DNA of 64,000 nucleotides, taken from the NCBI RefSeq assembly GCF_018613655.1, contig NZ_JAGGPW010000023.1:1-64000 (forward strand), in the 5' to 3' direction. Source of the DNA: Planococcus sp. ISL-109 (GTDB lineage: Bacteria > Bacillota > Bacilli > Bacillales_A > Planococcaceae). This document shows positions 16,775 to 25,542 of the stretch, piece by piece (the first letter of the stretch is position 1; each line of letters starts with the position of its first letter). Position numbers and translations under genes: made by a program. The notes under the pieces are model-generated. The model ran no database searches. It worked only from the letters and a program-made list of their open reading frames with translations, and was not told where the DNA came from.

Positions 16775-17905
16775 TTGAAGCGATTATTCAAAAACATGAC
16801 AGCGATACAGCTCTCCCTGTATGCGGTGCTGTTGCTCAGCTTTATAGGCTCCATGTATTTCATCAATTTCAATTATGGATTTTATGACGAGCCGATTGCG
16901 AAAATCACAGAGGCCACTAGCGAGGAAACGCGGGAGCTCTCTGACATATACGGAAATGAAGATGTGCTGTTTACGCAGCAGCTCCGCGGTGAAATCCAGA
17001 ACGGTGAATACAGGGGTGAGTTGATCGAGCTCGCCAATGAGTATTCCTTATCCGGCGCAAACGACCACGAGTACCGCGTCGGACAAGACCTGTTCGTCTT
17101 TATTGACGGTCCAGCAGTCGATGGCGCAGCGCTATCGGGCACCATCGATGATGTGAAGCGGGATAAATACGTTGTCGCGCTTACGTGGATTTTCATTTTC
17201 GTGTTGCTGGTCATCGGGAAAAAGCAGGGCTTCTACTCGATCGTCAGTTTGGCGCTCAATGCAGTCATCTTGTCGTACGCTTTAGATATTTACATCAGCA
17301 CGGAAAATGCCAGTTTGCTGTTGATTGCCAGCGTCAGCATCCTGCTGTTCACGGTCACTTCGCTCCTGCTAGTGAACGGGTTCAATGAAAAAACCTATGC
17401 GGCGATCGTCTCGACGATGGTCGGCGTTTTTGTCGCGCTGCTGCTCGCTTTTTTTGCGATATGGGCGTCTGGTGGGAACGGCTTGAACTACGAGGAAATG
17501 CAGTTTCTTTCCAGGCCTTATGAAGTCGTGTTCATGGCGGGCTTATTCATCGGGTCGCTCGGTGCGGTGATGGACGTCGCCATTACAATGTCTGCATCGA
17601 TTTTCACTTTGTACGAAAAAGACCCGGACATATCCATCGAAGCGATGAAAACGTCCGGCATCGAGATCGGCAAAGACATTATGGGTACGATGACCAATAT
17701 TTTGTTTTTCGTCTATATTAGCGGGTCGATCCCGATGTTGCTGTTGTATTTGTCGAACGGTGCCGGCTGGCCGTTTTCGTTTTCGATCAACTTGTCCTTG
17801 GAAATCGCCCGTGCGCTCGCGGGTGGCCTCGGCATTGTCCTAACGATTCCGATCGGCATCTACACCTCCATTTTCTTCATTAAGAGAAAGAGGGCGGCAC
17901 AATGA
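16775..17905 (+). CDS. YibE/F family membrane protein (large subunit)
   Basis: A 376-residue membrane protein. One N-terminal helix is followed by an extracellular domain of about 100 residues and then about seven helices, as in YibE/F proteins of Firmicutes, whose function is not established. The FIGSLGAVMDVAITMSAS segment is typical of the family. The start is TTG with GGAGGG eight bases upstream. It overlaps the next YibE/F gene by four bases (ATGA), so the two probably form one complex. Confidence 0.88.
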   Translation: MKRLFKNMTAIQLSLYAVLLLSFIGSMYFINFNYGFYDEPIAKITEATSEETRELSDIYGNEDVLFTQQLRGEIQNGEYRGELIELANEYSLSGANDHEYRVGQDLFVFIDGPAVDGAALSGTIDDVKRDKYVVALTWIFIFVLLVIGKKQGFYSIVSLALNAVILSYALDIYISTENASLLLIASVSILLFTVTSLLLVNGFNEKTYAAIVSTMVGVFVALLLAFFAIWASGGNGLNYEEMQFLSRPYEVVFMAGLFIGSLGAVMDVAITMSASIFTLYEKDPDISIEAMKTSGIEIGKDIMGTMTNILFFVYISGSIPMLLLYLSNGAGWPFSFSINLSLEIARALAGGLGIVLTIPIGIYTSIFFIKRKRAAQ

Positions 17906-18669
17906 ATGTCCTCATTCTGTTAGCCATCATGTTATGTATGGCCATGGTGATGATCGGCGGAAAAAAAGGAGCGATCTCTTTTCTCAGCCTGTTCATCAAT
18001 TTTTTGATCTTGCTATTTACCGTATATATGATGTCCAATCCGGACAATGACCCGATTCTTTGGGCCATTATCGCGTGCGTCGCCATCAGCTGCGTCAATT
18101 TGTTTTTCATCAACGGCGTCAACAACACAACCGTCGCCGCGTTTTTGTCGACGGTCATTACGATGATCGTGCTGCTGTTTTTCATCCTCATCACGACCGA
18201 CTTGACGATGATCAACGGATTCGGCGAGGAAGAAATCGACGAACTGAGCATGTTCTCGCTTTACATCGGCATCAGCTTTGTCGAACTTGCCGCGGTGGTC
18301 ATCATCATCAGCACGATCGGGGCGATCACCGACATCGCCATCTCCATCACTTCGCCGATGCGCGAAGTCCATTTCCACAATCCCGGAATCAGCCGCCGCG
18401 AACTGGTCCGCGCCGGTTTCGCCATCGGCCGCGACCTGCTTGGTACGAGCACTAATACTTTGTTCTTCGCCTTTTTCGGCAGTTATTTAGGCTTATTAAT
18501 TTGGTTCAAGGACCTGTCCTACTCGCTCGGTCAAATCGTCAACTCGAAAGTCTTCACCGCCGAAATGATCACCATACTGTGCGCCGGCATCGGGATTGCG
18601 CTGGTCATCCCGATCGCGTCTTGGATCACCGCCTATTTGCTGACACGGAAAAGCGGTTCGGTGAAATGA
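17902..18669 (+). CDS. YibE/F family membrane protein (small subunit)
   Basis: A 255-residue membrane protein with six to seven helices, homologous to the C-terminal half of the preceding gene. The segment STIGAITDIAISITSPMREV parallels GSLGAVMDVAITMSASIF there. It lacks the extracellular domain. Translationally coupled to its partner and followed by a terminator, so this is a two-gene operon. A role in transport is suggested by the fold type only. Confidence 0.88.
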   Translation: MNVLILLAIMLCMAMVMIGGKKGAISFLSLFINFLILLFTVYMMSNPDNDPILWAIIACVAISCVNLFFINGVNNTTVAAFLSTVITMIVLLFFILITTDLTMINGFGEEEIDELSMFSLYIGISFVELAAVVIIISTIGAITDIAISITSPMREVHFHNPGISRRELVRAGFAIGRDLLGTSTNTLFFAFFGSYLGLLIWFKDLSYSLGQIVNSKVFTAEMITILCAGIGIALVIPIASWITAYLLTRKSGSVK

Positions 18670-18729
18670 GTTGGGTGTGCTTCAATGGGGTTTTTTATGA
18701 GAGAACGGCACTGCAAAGTAGAATAGCTA

Positions 18730-18770
18730 AAAGCCAGGCGGACTAATCCAAGTCCGCCTGGCTTTTTATA
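18730..18770. terminator. Terminator after the YibE/F pair
   Basis: A perfect 15-bp stem (18730-18744 with 18751-18765) ends in a T-run. It is convergent with the channel gene on the other strand, which it could also serve. Confidence 0.92.
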
Positions 18771-18802
18771 TTAGCTTTATATTGGATTCTATAATCAAAA
18801 GA

Positions 18803-19198
18803 CTATTTGAAGTTTCGTCTTTTTTTCTTAACTTCCTGTTCATCGGGCCAGTCTAATTTAACTAAGGCAAAGCCTAGTTTCATCAAAAGCAATAACATGG
18901 CTCCTACTCCGACAATGAGATAAACCATAGTAAACACTTTGCTGATAGTAGCTTCCGGGACCAGCCCCGTATCGACGCCTGTTGGAATCAGACTGACAAA
19001 CGCGAAGTAAAAGGAAGCAAACAGTGACCATCCTTCTATTTGATAATAGAACATCGTCCCCGAAACTAAGATGATGGTTAATGTGAAAAGCAACGTTTTA
19101 AACAATGGTTCCTTTCCAATCCGGAAAATTGCCGACAGTAATCGCCTTAACGTCAGGACTAATGAAATTATCTTGCCCCCTCCTCTTTGAATACTCAA
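18803..19198 (-). CDS. Two-TM ion channel-like protein with an unusual filter
   Basis: A membrane protein of about 130 residues with helix, pore-loop, helix architecture (Ion_trans_2-like). Helices are near FKTLLFTLTIILVSGTMFYY and VFTMVYLIVGVGAMLLLL. The pore segment reads FVSLIPTGVDTGLVP where K+ channels have TVGYGD. The glycines are displaced and the signature is absent, so ion selectivity is unclear. The frame is open to 19345, but that N-terminus looks non-coding. I chose TTG 19198; an AGGAGG at 19179-19184 instead points at a non-standard ATA/ATT start near 19168-19171. Basic C-terminal tail (KKKRR). Confidence 0.65.
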   Translation of the reverse strand: MSIQRGGGKIISLVLTLRRLLSAIFRIGKEPLFKTLLFTLTIILVSGTMFYYQIEGWSLFASFYFAFVSLIPTGVDTGLVPEATISKVFTMVYLIVGVGAMLLLLMKLGFALVKLDWPDEQEVKKKRRNFK

Positions 19199-19364
19199 AA
19201 AGCTATCTGCCCTTCCTCTAACTAGTATATATGAAATCCAAATGAGGTTATGAAACTGACGAACAAAAAACGCTGGGGGAATTAGGCTGGCCTGGCGATA
19301 GATGGGCGCTATAAAACACCTTTTACAGGTTGCTGTTTTTTTCAAAAAATGCGTACATAAGATA

Positions 19365-19406
19365 AAAACCGCCGTCGAAATCGCTGATGATTTCGTTGGC
19401 GGTTTT
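19365..19406. terminator. Terminator of the DUF4242/acyl-CoA-dehydrogenase-like operon
   Basis: Arms 19365-19382 and 19389-19406 pair with two central mismatches and have A/T-runs at both ends. It lies just after the stop of the gene at 19410. Confidence 0.85.
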
Positions 19407-19409
19407 CTC

Positions 19410-20474
19410 TTAGCTTTGTGCTTGAAGCACTTTTTCTAAATGTTTGATGGTCGGAGTCAAGTTCGCAAAGAAATAAGCTTCCCGCAAGCGCCGCGACGGT
19501 GCACTGCCTTGGATATACCCGGCACTGCCGTTGTGGAGCATGCTCGCTTGGACTGCGTCGAGCGTCAAATAGACCGCTTCTAGGCGGAGGCCCGCAATAT
19601 CTTTCCAGTTCACTTTTTCCTGCTTTACTAAACTGCATAATTTTTCTTTTAATACAGCTTCTTTTTGTTGTAGTTCGTCCGACTGCATCTGTAAAAAGCG
19701 ATTGCAGCCATTCTGTTTTTTGTGGACCTTTTCGATTGATTCAATAGAAGCATGAGTTACTCCGAAACCTAGTGGGATTTGGTAACTAAGAAAAGCAGGA
19801 CGGATTTTCTCGACATAGCTGCCTGCATCCTCAGCGACTATCCATTCATCCGGAATAAACACATTATTGAATGAACATGCATACGTAGCGCTGCCGTTCA
19901 CCGCTAAATAATCCACTTTTTCTTTCAAGCTTATTCCCTTAGCCTCACAAGGAATAAAGCACATGATTGGCTGTTTGCCCTCCACATTTGCAATGATGCC
20001 CATCCAGTGGTTTTCGCCAAGGTTGGACACCGAAGGCAGGACACCGGAAAGCGTATACCCTCCGTCTGCCGGTTGGGCCTGGAGATGCAGTTTTTCAAGC
20101 CCCGCTAAATGCTTCATCGGATTTGATAGGCCGGTAGCGCCAAGAATTCGGCCATTTTCCAGAGCAGGTAATAACTTCTTTTGAAGCTCGTCATTGCTTG
20201 TGTTCCGAAGATACGTTAAAGCAGCGAGGTGGCACCAAAGACAAAAAGCGGTTGTCATGCATACTTTTGCGACGCTTTCCACCAATTCCATTTCATCCAA
20301 CAAAAGATCTTGTTGCGATTTTCCATCTGAAGACAGCCATCCGGCCTGCCCGATTTTTTTCAGGAAATCTTCGGCATAAAAAGCTTCCGCGTCGATTCGC
20401 TTCACATAAGGTTTCAACTCCTGCTCAATCAGCTGTTCAAGTGTTGTGCCTGTTTCCAATCCGCTGTTCACCAT
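19410..20474 (-). CDS. Acyl-CoA dehydrogenase-like flavoenzyme
   Basis: A protein of about 354 residues with the acyl-CoA dehydrogenase fold: helical N-terminal domain, beta middle domain (ILGATGLSNPMKHLAG, the family's TEPxxGSD-like region, here altered) and helical C-terminus. A catalytic glutamate is not obvious. The family includes DszC/SfnB-type flavin monooxygenases as well as true dehydrogenases. ATG 20474 is chosen over TTG 20483 because AGGAG lies nine bases before it. It follows the DUF4242 gene by 29 bases and neighbours a sulfonate-type ABC transporter, which suggests organosulfur or related metabolism (inference). Confidence 0.75.
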   Translation of the reverse strand: MVNSGLETGTTLEQLIEQELKPYVKRIDAEAFYAEDFLKKIGQAGWLSSDGKSQQDLLLDEMELVESVAKVCMTTAFCLWCHLAALTYLRNTSNDELQKKLLPALENGRILGATGLSNPMKHLAGLEKLHLQAQPADGGYTLSGVLPSVSNLGENHWMGIIANVEGKQPIMCFIPCEAKGISLKEKVDYLAVNGSATYACSFNNVFIPDEWIVAEDAGSYVEKIRPAFLSYQIPLGFGVTHASIESIEKVHKKQNGCNRFLQMQSDELQQKEAVLKEKLCSLVKQEKVNWKDIAGLRLEAVYLTLDAVQASMLHNGSAGYIQGSAPSRRLREAYFFANLTPTIKHLEKVLQAQS

Positions 20475-20503
20475 CGTAACCAACTCCTGCTAATTGTTTT
20501 TTC

Positions 20504-21034
20504 TTAGTTTGACTGAATTTCCGTAATCGAATCAATTGGTGTTTTGACTGCTTCGCGAGCACGTTTAACGGCAGCTTCATCTGGCGCATCATAGAAACAC
20601 AAGCATTTGGACATATCTTCACAGACATACGTTCTCGAGAATGCCACTTCCGGAACTTCTTCGTAATGAACCGAATTCTTTTTCTTTCTCGCCAAGTACT
20701 GATCCATCGTCAAATCTTCCGGCAAATTCCACTCCACCAAATAATTGATGACGTCATTTCCTGATTTCACATCATCGAGTTCTTTGCCGACCAAACGGAC
20801 ATCTTTCACAAGATCTGCAGAGATGCCTGCATTTTTCAAAACTTCAACTGCTGTCTTCTCATCAGCGCCTTCAATGATGAAGAACGAGCGTGCATAGTCG
20901 TTTGTTACTTGCACTTCAATCAACTCAGATGTATGTTGCTTCAATTGTTCTTGGAGTGCAGCCACCTTTTGCTCCAATTCCTCTTTATTCGAAACGATTC
21001 CTTTTAATGATGCTTCAATAAGATATAATGTCAT
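20504..21034 (-). CDS. DUF4242 (SCO4226-like) protein
   Basis: A 176-residue soluble protein. The C-terminal half (about 95-176: YLVEWNLPEDLTMDQYLARK through the VCEDMSKCLCFYDAPDEAAVKRA stretch) matches DUF4242, small ferredoxin-like proteins of which one Streptomyces member binds nickel. The N-terminal half looks like a diverged second ferredoxin-like unit (MTLYLIEASLKG). The CxxxxCxC cysteines in the C-terminal unit could hold a metal. First gene of an operon with the acyl-CoA-dehydrogenase-like enzyme and divergent from an HxlR regulator. Confidence 0.75.
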   Translation of the reverse strand: MTLYLIEASLKGIVSNKEELEQKVAALQEQLKQHTSELIEVQVTNDYARSFFIIEGADEKTAVEVLKNAGISADLVKDVRLVGKELDDVKSGNDVINYLVEWNLPEDLTMDQYLARKKKNSVHYEEVPEVAFSRTYVCEDMSKCLCFYDAPDEAAVKRAREAVKTPIDSITEIQSN

Positions 21035-21083
21035 GCTGATCCCTCACTTCGTTTTTTTAGAAGATCCTCTCTTCTAGTAAGTT

Positions 21084-21112
21084 ATATTATTATACTTAGT
21101 TAACTAAATCAA
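21084..21112 (-). promoter_or_regulatory. Promoter and candidate HxlR operator
   Basis: On the minus strand a TTGATT (21107-21112) and TAATAT (21084-21089) are separated by 17 bases, an acceptable sigma-A promoter for the DUF4242 operon. A perfect 12-bp palindrome, TTAGTTAACTAA at 21096-21107, lies in the spacer where a bound regulator would block polymerase. The divergent HxlR gene is the obvious candidate. Confidence 0.55.
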
Positions 21113-21126
21113 CCTTGTTCATTTTT

Positions 21127-21153
21127 ATATAGGCTATGTTAAAATATAGGCTA
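21127..21153 (+). repeat. Direct repeat before the HxlR gene
   Basis: ATATAGGCTA occurs at 21127-21136 and again at 21144-21153, start to start 17 bases, just upstream of the HxlR ribosome binding site. The spacing fits a second regulator-binding site. Confidence 0.4.
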
Positions 21154-21168
21154 AAGGGGTGCTGAACT

Positions 21169-21618
21169 ATGAAAACGAGATATAATCTACCTTGCAATAT
21201 TGCCCAAACATTGAACATCATCGGTGATCGATGGACTTTACTCATAATCCACGAGATTCTAATCGGTCAAAACACTTTTAATAACATCAAGAAATCATTG
21301 AACGGTATTTCCTCCAACCTGTTATCCGAGCGATTAAAAGAGCTTGAAGAACAAGGCCTTGTCGTATCTGAACTTTACTCCGCCCATCCACCCCGCTACC
21401 AATACACCTTGACTGAAAAAGGAACAGAATTGGAACCTGTCTTCAATTCCCTCCTCATCTGGGGCAGCAGCCATTTGGAGCCATGCTATAAGAAATTGAT
21501 TGACCCGGCTACTGGCGAAGAGCTGGAAATTGGCTATTATTCGAAAGAAACAGGCAAGCGCGCGGAATCCATACAAGTCCAAACAGTTGAATACGAATTG
21601 CAGCAGAGTGGAGATTGA
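21169..21618 (+). CDS. HxlR family transcriptional regulator
   Basis: A 149-residue winged helix-turn-helix protein. The conserved Cys near the start (CNIAQTLNIIGDRWTLLI) is followed by LSERLKELEEQGLV and the wing PRYQYTLTEKG. HxlR proteins respond to aldehydes, redox or small ligands, often through that cysteine. Divergent from the DUF4242/acyl-CoA-dehydrogenase-like operon with a palindrome between them. The TGA stop lies inside the loop of its own terminator. Confidence 0.92.
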   Translation: MKTRYNLPCNIAQTLNIIGDRWTLLIIHEILIGQNTFNNIKKSLNGISSNLLSERLKELEEQGLVVSELYSAHPPRYQYTLTEKGTELEPVFNSLLIWGSSHLEPCYKKLIDPATGEELEIGYYSKETGKRAESIQVQTVEYELQQSGD

Positions 21619-21636
21619 TCATCTCCATTCTTTTTC
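21609..21636 (+). terminator. Terminator overlapping the HxlR stop codon
   Basis: TGGAGAT (21609-21615) and ATCTCCA (21621-21627) form a 7-bp stem with a five-base loop that contains the stop codon, followed by a T-rich tract. Confidence 0.7.
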
Positions 21637-21687
21637 ATTGCGCTTTTACTGTCAGTGAGGGATAGCGCCTCCACTGATTGAATTTTT

Positions 21688-22449
21688 TCATGCCGCCATT
21701 CCATAATGTTTGCCGACCCAACGCTCCAGGACACTGATCATGCGGTCCAATAGGAAGCCACTGACTCCGATAAAGATAATGCCTGCCAGAACATAATCGA
21801 GATTCAATGTATTTCTTGAATCGACAATCAGAAACCCAAGTCCGGATTGCGCCCCGATCATTTCTCCGGCAACGAGGAAGATCCAGGCTGTTCCTAATGC
21901 CAGGCGCAAACCGCTCACAACGGCCGGAAAAGCTGCAGGGAAAATGAATTTGTACATCAATTCCCAATTGCGGATTTCCAGGTTTTCTGCAATTTTCAAA
22001 TACGAAGGATTGATTTTTTTGACTCCTGCGACAGTCGACAGCAGGACAGGAAAAAATGCGGCAATAAAAATAATGGCAATCGCCGGCATATTGCCGATTC
22101 CGAACCATAAGACTATAAAAGGGGACCAGGCTACTGGCGAAACCGGCCGCAGTACTTGGACAATCGGATCGATTACTTGCCAGACTCTTGGCGATCTGCC
22201 GAGAAACATACCCAATAGGATGGCAGGTATGACAGCCATCAAATACCCTACCGCAAATCTTCCCAGACTGACCTGCAGATGGACAAAGATGATGCCATCG
22301 ACAATCAAATCAATAATTGCTTTTCCGACACTCCAAGGTGACGGAAGCAGTGCTTCCTGATAACCGCCTAGCCAAATAACCACTTGCCAAATGATGACTA
22401 GAATCGCCATTCCAATCCCAAAATTCATGAGCTTCTTCGTTAGATTCAT
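21688..22449 (-). CDS. Nitrate/sulfonate/taurine-type ABC transporter permease
   Basis: A 253-residue permease of the SsuC/TauC/NrtB family with about six helices. It has the EAA loop (KKINPSYLKIAENLEIRN) and the late segment GLRLALGTAWIFLVAGEMIGAQSGLGF, typical of this group. Last of three co-directional genes, six bases after the binding protein gene. Substrate is not determined by the permease. Confidence 0.92.
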   Translation of the reverse strand: MNLTKKLMNFGIGMAILVIIWQVVIWLGGYQEALLPSPWSVGKAIIDLIVDGIIFVHLQVSLGRFAVGYLMAVIPAILLGMFLGRSPRVWQVIDPIVQVLRPVSPVAWSPFIVLWFGIGNMPAIAIIFIAAFFPVLLSTVAGVKKINPSYLKIAENLEIRNWELMYKFIFPAAFPAVVSGLRLALGTAWIFLVAGEMIGAQSGLGFLIVDSRNTLNLDYVLAGIIFIGVSGFLLDRMISVLERWVGKHYGMAA

Positions 22450-22455
22450 CTAAAA

Positions 22456-23421
22456 TCACATCGCTTCATCAATATAAGTATTGTCTACAAAGTCTTCAAA
22501 AACCGGTGGATTTTCCATCAGTTCCATTTCAAGGACAAAATCACGCAATGTATTGTACTCAGTTTCTTCAATACGCAGATCTTCAAATGAAATCCATTCT
22601 AAGGAAAGTTCGAGAACCTCCCTTTCCACCATCATGTATTGACTAAAGGCTTCAAAAACGGCCTCATCTTTTTCCTCTGTGTGCTCACCCGACTCAACAT
22701 ATTGGGTGACCAGCGATTGCGTAGCTTCCGGCTGACGGTCCATAAAGTCCTGGCGCAGCACCAATACACAGCAATAGGAATCTGCCCATATTGCATCCGA
22801 ATGATGAAGCACTTTGCCGATGTTATTTTTCACCGCCAAAGCGCCGAACGGTTCCGCCACTACATAGCCGGAAATCCGCTGTTCCGATAATGCTGCCGGC
22901 ATTTCAGGAGGCGCCATTTCCACGACGTTGACATCTTCGAGCGAAAGCCCTTCATTTTTCAGCATTTCATACAGCAGGATATTATGGCTCGAATACGTAT
23001 GGGGAATCGCAAATGTCTTTCCTTTTAAGTCCTTGGCACTTTCAATTTCCTCGGATGAAATCACGACATTTCCATCTTTATGCCCGAGTGCCACAGCTTT
23101 CAGGTCGATACCTTTTTCCTTCGCCTTCATCGCTAGTTCGACCAATACCGATGCACCATCTATCCTGCCCGTATTCAAAGCATCCATAAGGTCCGGCCAT
23201 GAATTGAACTTGACCATTTCCAGTTCATACTCCCCGTATTTCCCCTCTTCCATGTGTTCGTCCATATAAAGAGGGCCGGCATGCGTTATCGGTAAATAGC
23301 CGATTTTAATGACGGGTTTGTCGACTGCCGCCTGCATGCTCTCTTGCCCGCAAGCCGATACGAATAGCAGTACGATTGATACAAGTAACAATAAGGCTAT
23401 TTTCCTTTTTTTCACGTCCAC
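22456..23421 (-). CDS. Nitrate/sulfonate/taurine-type ABC substrate-binding lipoprotein
   Basis: A 321-residue lipoprotein with a signal peptide ending in VSAC (Cys24), then KIGYLPITHAGPLYMDE, the start pattern of NrtA/CmpA/SsuA-like proteins. Such proteins bind small anions or organosulfur compounds outside the membrane. It lies between the ATPase and permease genes. The neighbouring flavoenzyme would fit an organosulfur substrate, and B. subtilis ytlACD-type sulfur transporters are a plausible comparison (inference). Confidence 0.88.
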   Translation of the reverse strand: MDVKKRKIALLLLVSIVLLFVSACGQESMQAAVDKPVIKIGYLPITHAGPLYMDEHMEEGKYGEYELEMVKFNSWPDLMDALNTGRIDGASVLVELAMKAKEKGIDLKAVALGHKDGNVVISSEEIESAKDLKGKTFAIPHTYSSHNILLYEMLKNEGLSLEDVNVVEMAPPEMPAALSEQRISGYVVAEPFGALAVKNNIGKVLHHSDAIWADSYCCVLVLRQDFMDRQPEATQSLVTQYVESGEHTEEKDEAVFEAFSQYMMVEREVLELSLEWISFEDLRIEETEYNTLRDFVLEMELMENPPVFEDFVDNTYIDEAM

Positions 23422-23432
23422 GCCTCCTTCTG

Positions 23433-24215
23433 TTAAATATTGTATTCCAGGTCCACTTGTTCCGTGCTCAAGTAGAATTCGTCCAAAATTTTCTTGCGGA
23501 AATACTGGAAGTCGGCATGTGTGCGGTCCCGCGGCTTCATCTGGGTGATGGCAATTTCCTTTTGAATCCTTCCCGGATGAGAACTCATGACCATTACACG
23601 GTCTGAAAGATAGACCGCTTCGTCAATATCGTGTGTTACCAAAACAATGGTCGTATTCTTTTTTTCCTGAATGCGCAACAGTTCTTGTTGGAGCTTGTAG
23701 CGATTAAACGAATCCAAAGCTGCAAATGGCTCATCCATCAATATGACATCCGGCTGAATAGCTAGAGCACGCGCAATTGCTACACGCTGCTGCATTCCGC
23801 CTGACAATTCATGCGGGAACTTATCCAGCGACGTTTCAAGTCCGACCAATTTCAAGGCATCGATGACGCGTTCACGCTGTTCATCTGCAGGCAACTTCTC
23901 TCCTTCAAGCCCCAATTCCACATTTTTCAACACCGTTCGCCAAGGCAATAAATTGATTTGCTGAAAAAGCATGACACATGATTTAGTAGGCTTTAAAACA
24001 GGTTCTCCGTTATGCAGGACTGAACCCTTTTCCGCTTTTTCAAAGCCTCCAAGGATATTCAGCAATGTACTTTTCCCACATCCACTTTTCCCGAACAAGG
24101 TGACGATCTCTCCCTTTTCCACTTGAAAACTTGCATTTGAAAGGACTTGCAACTTCTTCTCCCCAACGCCGAATGATTTCTCGACATTCTTTACTTCCAT
24201 CATATTAACGGACAT
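23433..24215 (-). CDS. Nitrate/sulfonate/taurine-type ABC transporter ATP-binding protein
   Basis: A 260-residue ATPase with Walker A GKSGCGKST at 42-50, Q-loop in MLFQQINLLPWRT, signature LSGGMQQRVAIARAL, Walker B DVILMDEPFAALD and H-loop VTHDIDEA. It matches SsuB/TauB/NrtD. First gene of the operon. I looked for an S-box or T-box in the 250 bases upstream and found none, so control may come from the HxlR protein or another factor. Confidence 0.93.
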   Translation of the reverse strand: MSVNMMEVKNVEKSFGVGEKKLQVLSNASFQVEKGEIVTLFGKSGCGKSTLLNILGGFEKAEKGSVLHNGEPVLKPTKSCVMLFQQINLLPWRTVLKNVELGLEGEKLPADEQRERVIDALKLVGLETSLDKFPHELSGGMQQRVAIARALAIQPDVILMDEPFAALDSFNRYKLQQELLRIQEKKNTTIVLVTHDIDEAVYLSDRVMVMSSHPGRIQKEIAITQMKPRDRTHADFQYFRKKILDEFYLSTEQVDLEYNI

Positions 24216-24423
24216 GTGCAGTCTCCCCTATCCTTAAAACTAACAATACCAATCAACTTACTATACTTTAAGTCATCTTAATATACTGAATACAAAAAAA
24301 CAACCTATTGTTCTCTTTTTTTCTGAAAATTACTGCAATGGATTCAGGAATATTAAACCTACCAGTGATTTTCAAATCCCTCCCTTTTACAACATCGTTT
24401 GTGCAGTATATAAGCTTCCAGAC

Positions 24424-24465
24424 ACACAAAAACGCTTGGAGTTTTGGCTCCAAGCGTTTTTGTGT
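24424..24465. terminator. Terminator of the methyltransferase gene
   Basis: A perfect 18-bp inverted repeat (24424-24441 with 24448-24465), with A-rich outer ends, lies just after the stop at 24474. Confidence 0.92.
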
Positions 24466-24473
24466 CTTTGTCT

Positions 24474-25232
24474 TCAACTATGTGCGATGGCTTCAAAGGT
24501 GATGGCATGTTCAGCATTTTTCGGGTATTGCCCGTACTCGTAACCCGACGACACGATGATGTCCTCAAAGTTTTGGCTGGCGAGCAGGAACTTGAATTCT
24601 TCGACGCCGTACCAGCGCATCGGGAAACGCTCGAGTTCGGTTTGGATCAGCTTGCCGTTCTGCCATTTCTCGTAGCGGTTATGCGACACAGAACATTGCT
24701 TGATCCAGTCGACTTCAACCGTCTTGCTCTCGAGCGTGATCACTTCGCCTTTTTTTGTCTGCCACGTCCGCGTTTTCGGCTGGTCGATTTCAAAGCCTTG
24801 CGGGACGTACAAATCAATAAGCAAACGTCCGCCCGGTGCGAGATGCTTGCGGAAGTTTTTCAGTGCTTTGATCGCCTGCTCGCGTCCAGCGAGCAGCTGA
24901 AACGTGCCGGCCGGCAAAATGATGGCGTCGTATTCAACATTGATGCGGAAGGTTTCCATGTCCGCTTCGAACAACTTCGGATGCAATCCGCGTTCTTTGC
25001 AGTGGGTACGGCAAATGTCGAGCATTTCCGATGAACTGTCGAAGCCGTCAATACGCAAACCGTCTTCGAGTAATGGAATCAGCAAGCGCCCGGTGCCGGA
25101 TGCGGGTTCTAAAATGCGTCCTTCGTTGGAAGCGAGACGCTCCCGGTAAAATTCCACATCGCCGAACGATTTGCCGACCGGCTTGTCGAGGTCATAAACT
25201 TCTGCGGACAACGAACTGTAATAGCTGAGCAT
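24474..25232 (-). CDS. Class I SAM-dependent methyltransferase
   Basis: A 252-residue methyltransferase with motif I EPASGTGRLLIPL binding SAM, the acidic FEADMET position, motif II-like YDAIILPAGTFQLL and a C-terminal beta hairpin region (FEDIIVSSGYEYGQ). ATG 25232 is preferred over the longer frame because AAGGGG stands just upstream and the family starts here. Substrate unknown. A membrane protein gene lies 20 bases upstream, possibly in the same transcript. Confidence 0.85.
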   Translation of the reverse strand: MLSYYSSLSAEVYDLDKPVGKSFGDVEFYRERLASNEGRILEPASGTGRLLIPLLEDGLRIDGFDSSSEMLDICRTHCKERGLHPKLFEADMETFRINVEYDAIILPAGTFQLLAGREQAIKALKNFRKHLAPGGRLLIDLYVPQGFEIDQPKTRTWQTKKGEVITLESKTVEVDWIKQCSVSHNRYEKWQNGKLIQTELERFPMRWYGVEEFKFLLASQNFEDIIVSSGYEYGQYPKNAEHAITFEAIAHS

Positions 25233-25251
25233 GACATCCCCTTCTTTCCTC

Positions 25252-25542
25252 TTAAGAAAGTATGAACAAGCCGACGAGTGCCAAGGCGAGGTTCGGTAGC
25301 GCAAACAGCACAAGGTTTCTCACTTTGGCGTTGCGTGCCTGCTGTGCCCGGCGGCGCTCGGAACTTGTGTTGAACGATGATTTCACTTGCTTGCTCGCTG
25401 TAACGGACGAGATGACCGCCCATACGAGTGCAATGACCGCAACGGCACCGGCGATCGGGAACAATAGCGTCCAATCATCCGCCAGGAAAGCGATTAACGC
25501 GATAAGGCCTGCAACAACGAGGCCGAGTAGAAAATGCTTCAT
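25252..25542 (-). CDS. Small membrane protein (96 aa)
   Basis: A 96-residue protein with hydrophobic helices at about 2-21, 27-50 and 78-95 and a basic cytoplasmic loop (SSERRRAQQARNAKVR) between the second and third. Size and topology recall DUF5316-type proteins, but I am not sure. It precedes the methyltransferase by 20 bases. Function unknown. Confidence 0.65.
   Translation of the reverse strand: MKHFLLGLVVAGLIALIAFLADDWTLLFPIAGAVAVIALVWAVISSVTASKQVKSSFNTSSERRRAQQARNAKVRNLVLFALPNLALALVGLFILS

Noticed and set aside
24216-24420. Possible S-box or T-box leader before the sulfonate-type ABC operon
   Set aside because: Neither the CTTATC/GAGGGA S-box elements nor a T-box TGG sequence is present on the minus strand.
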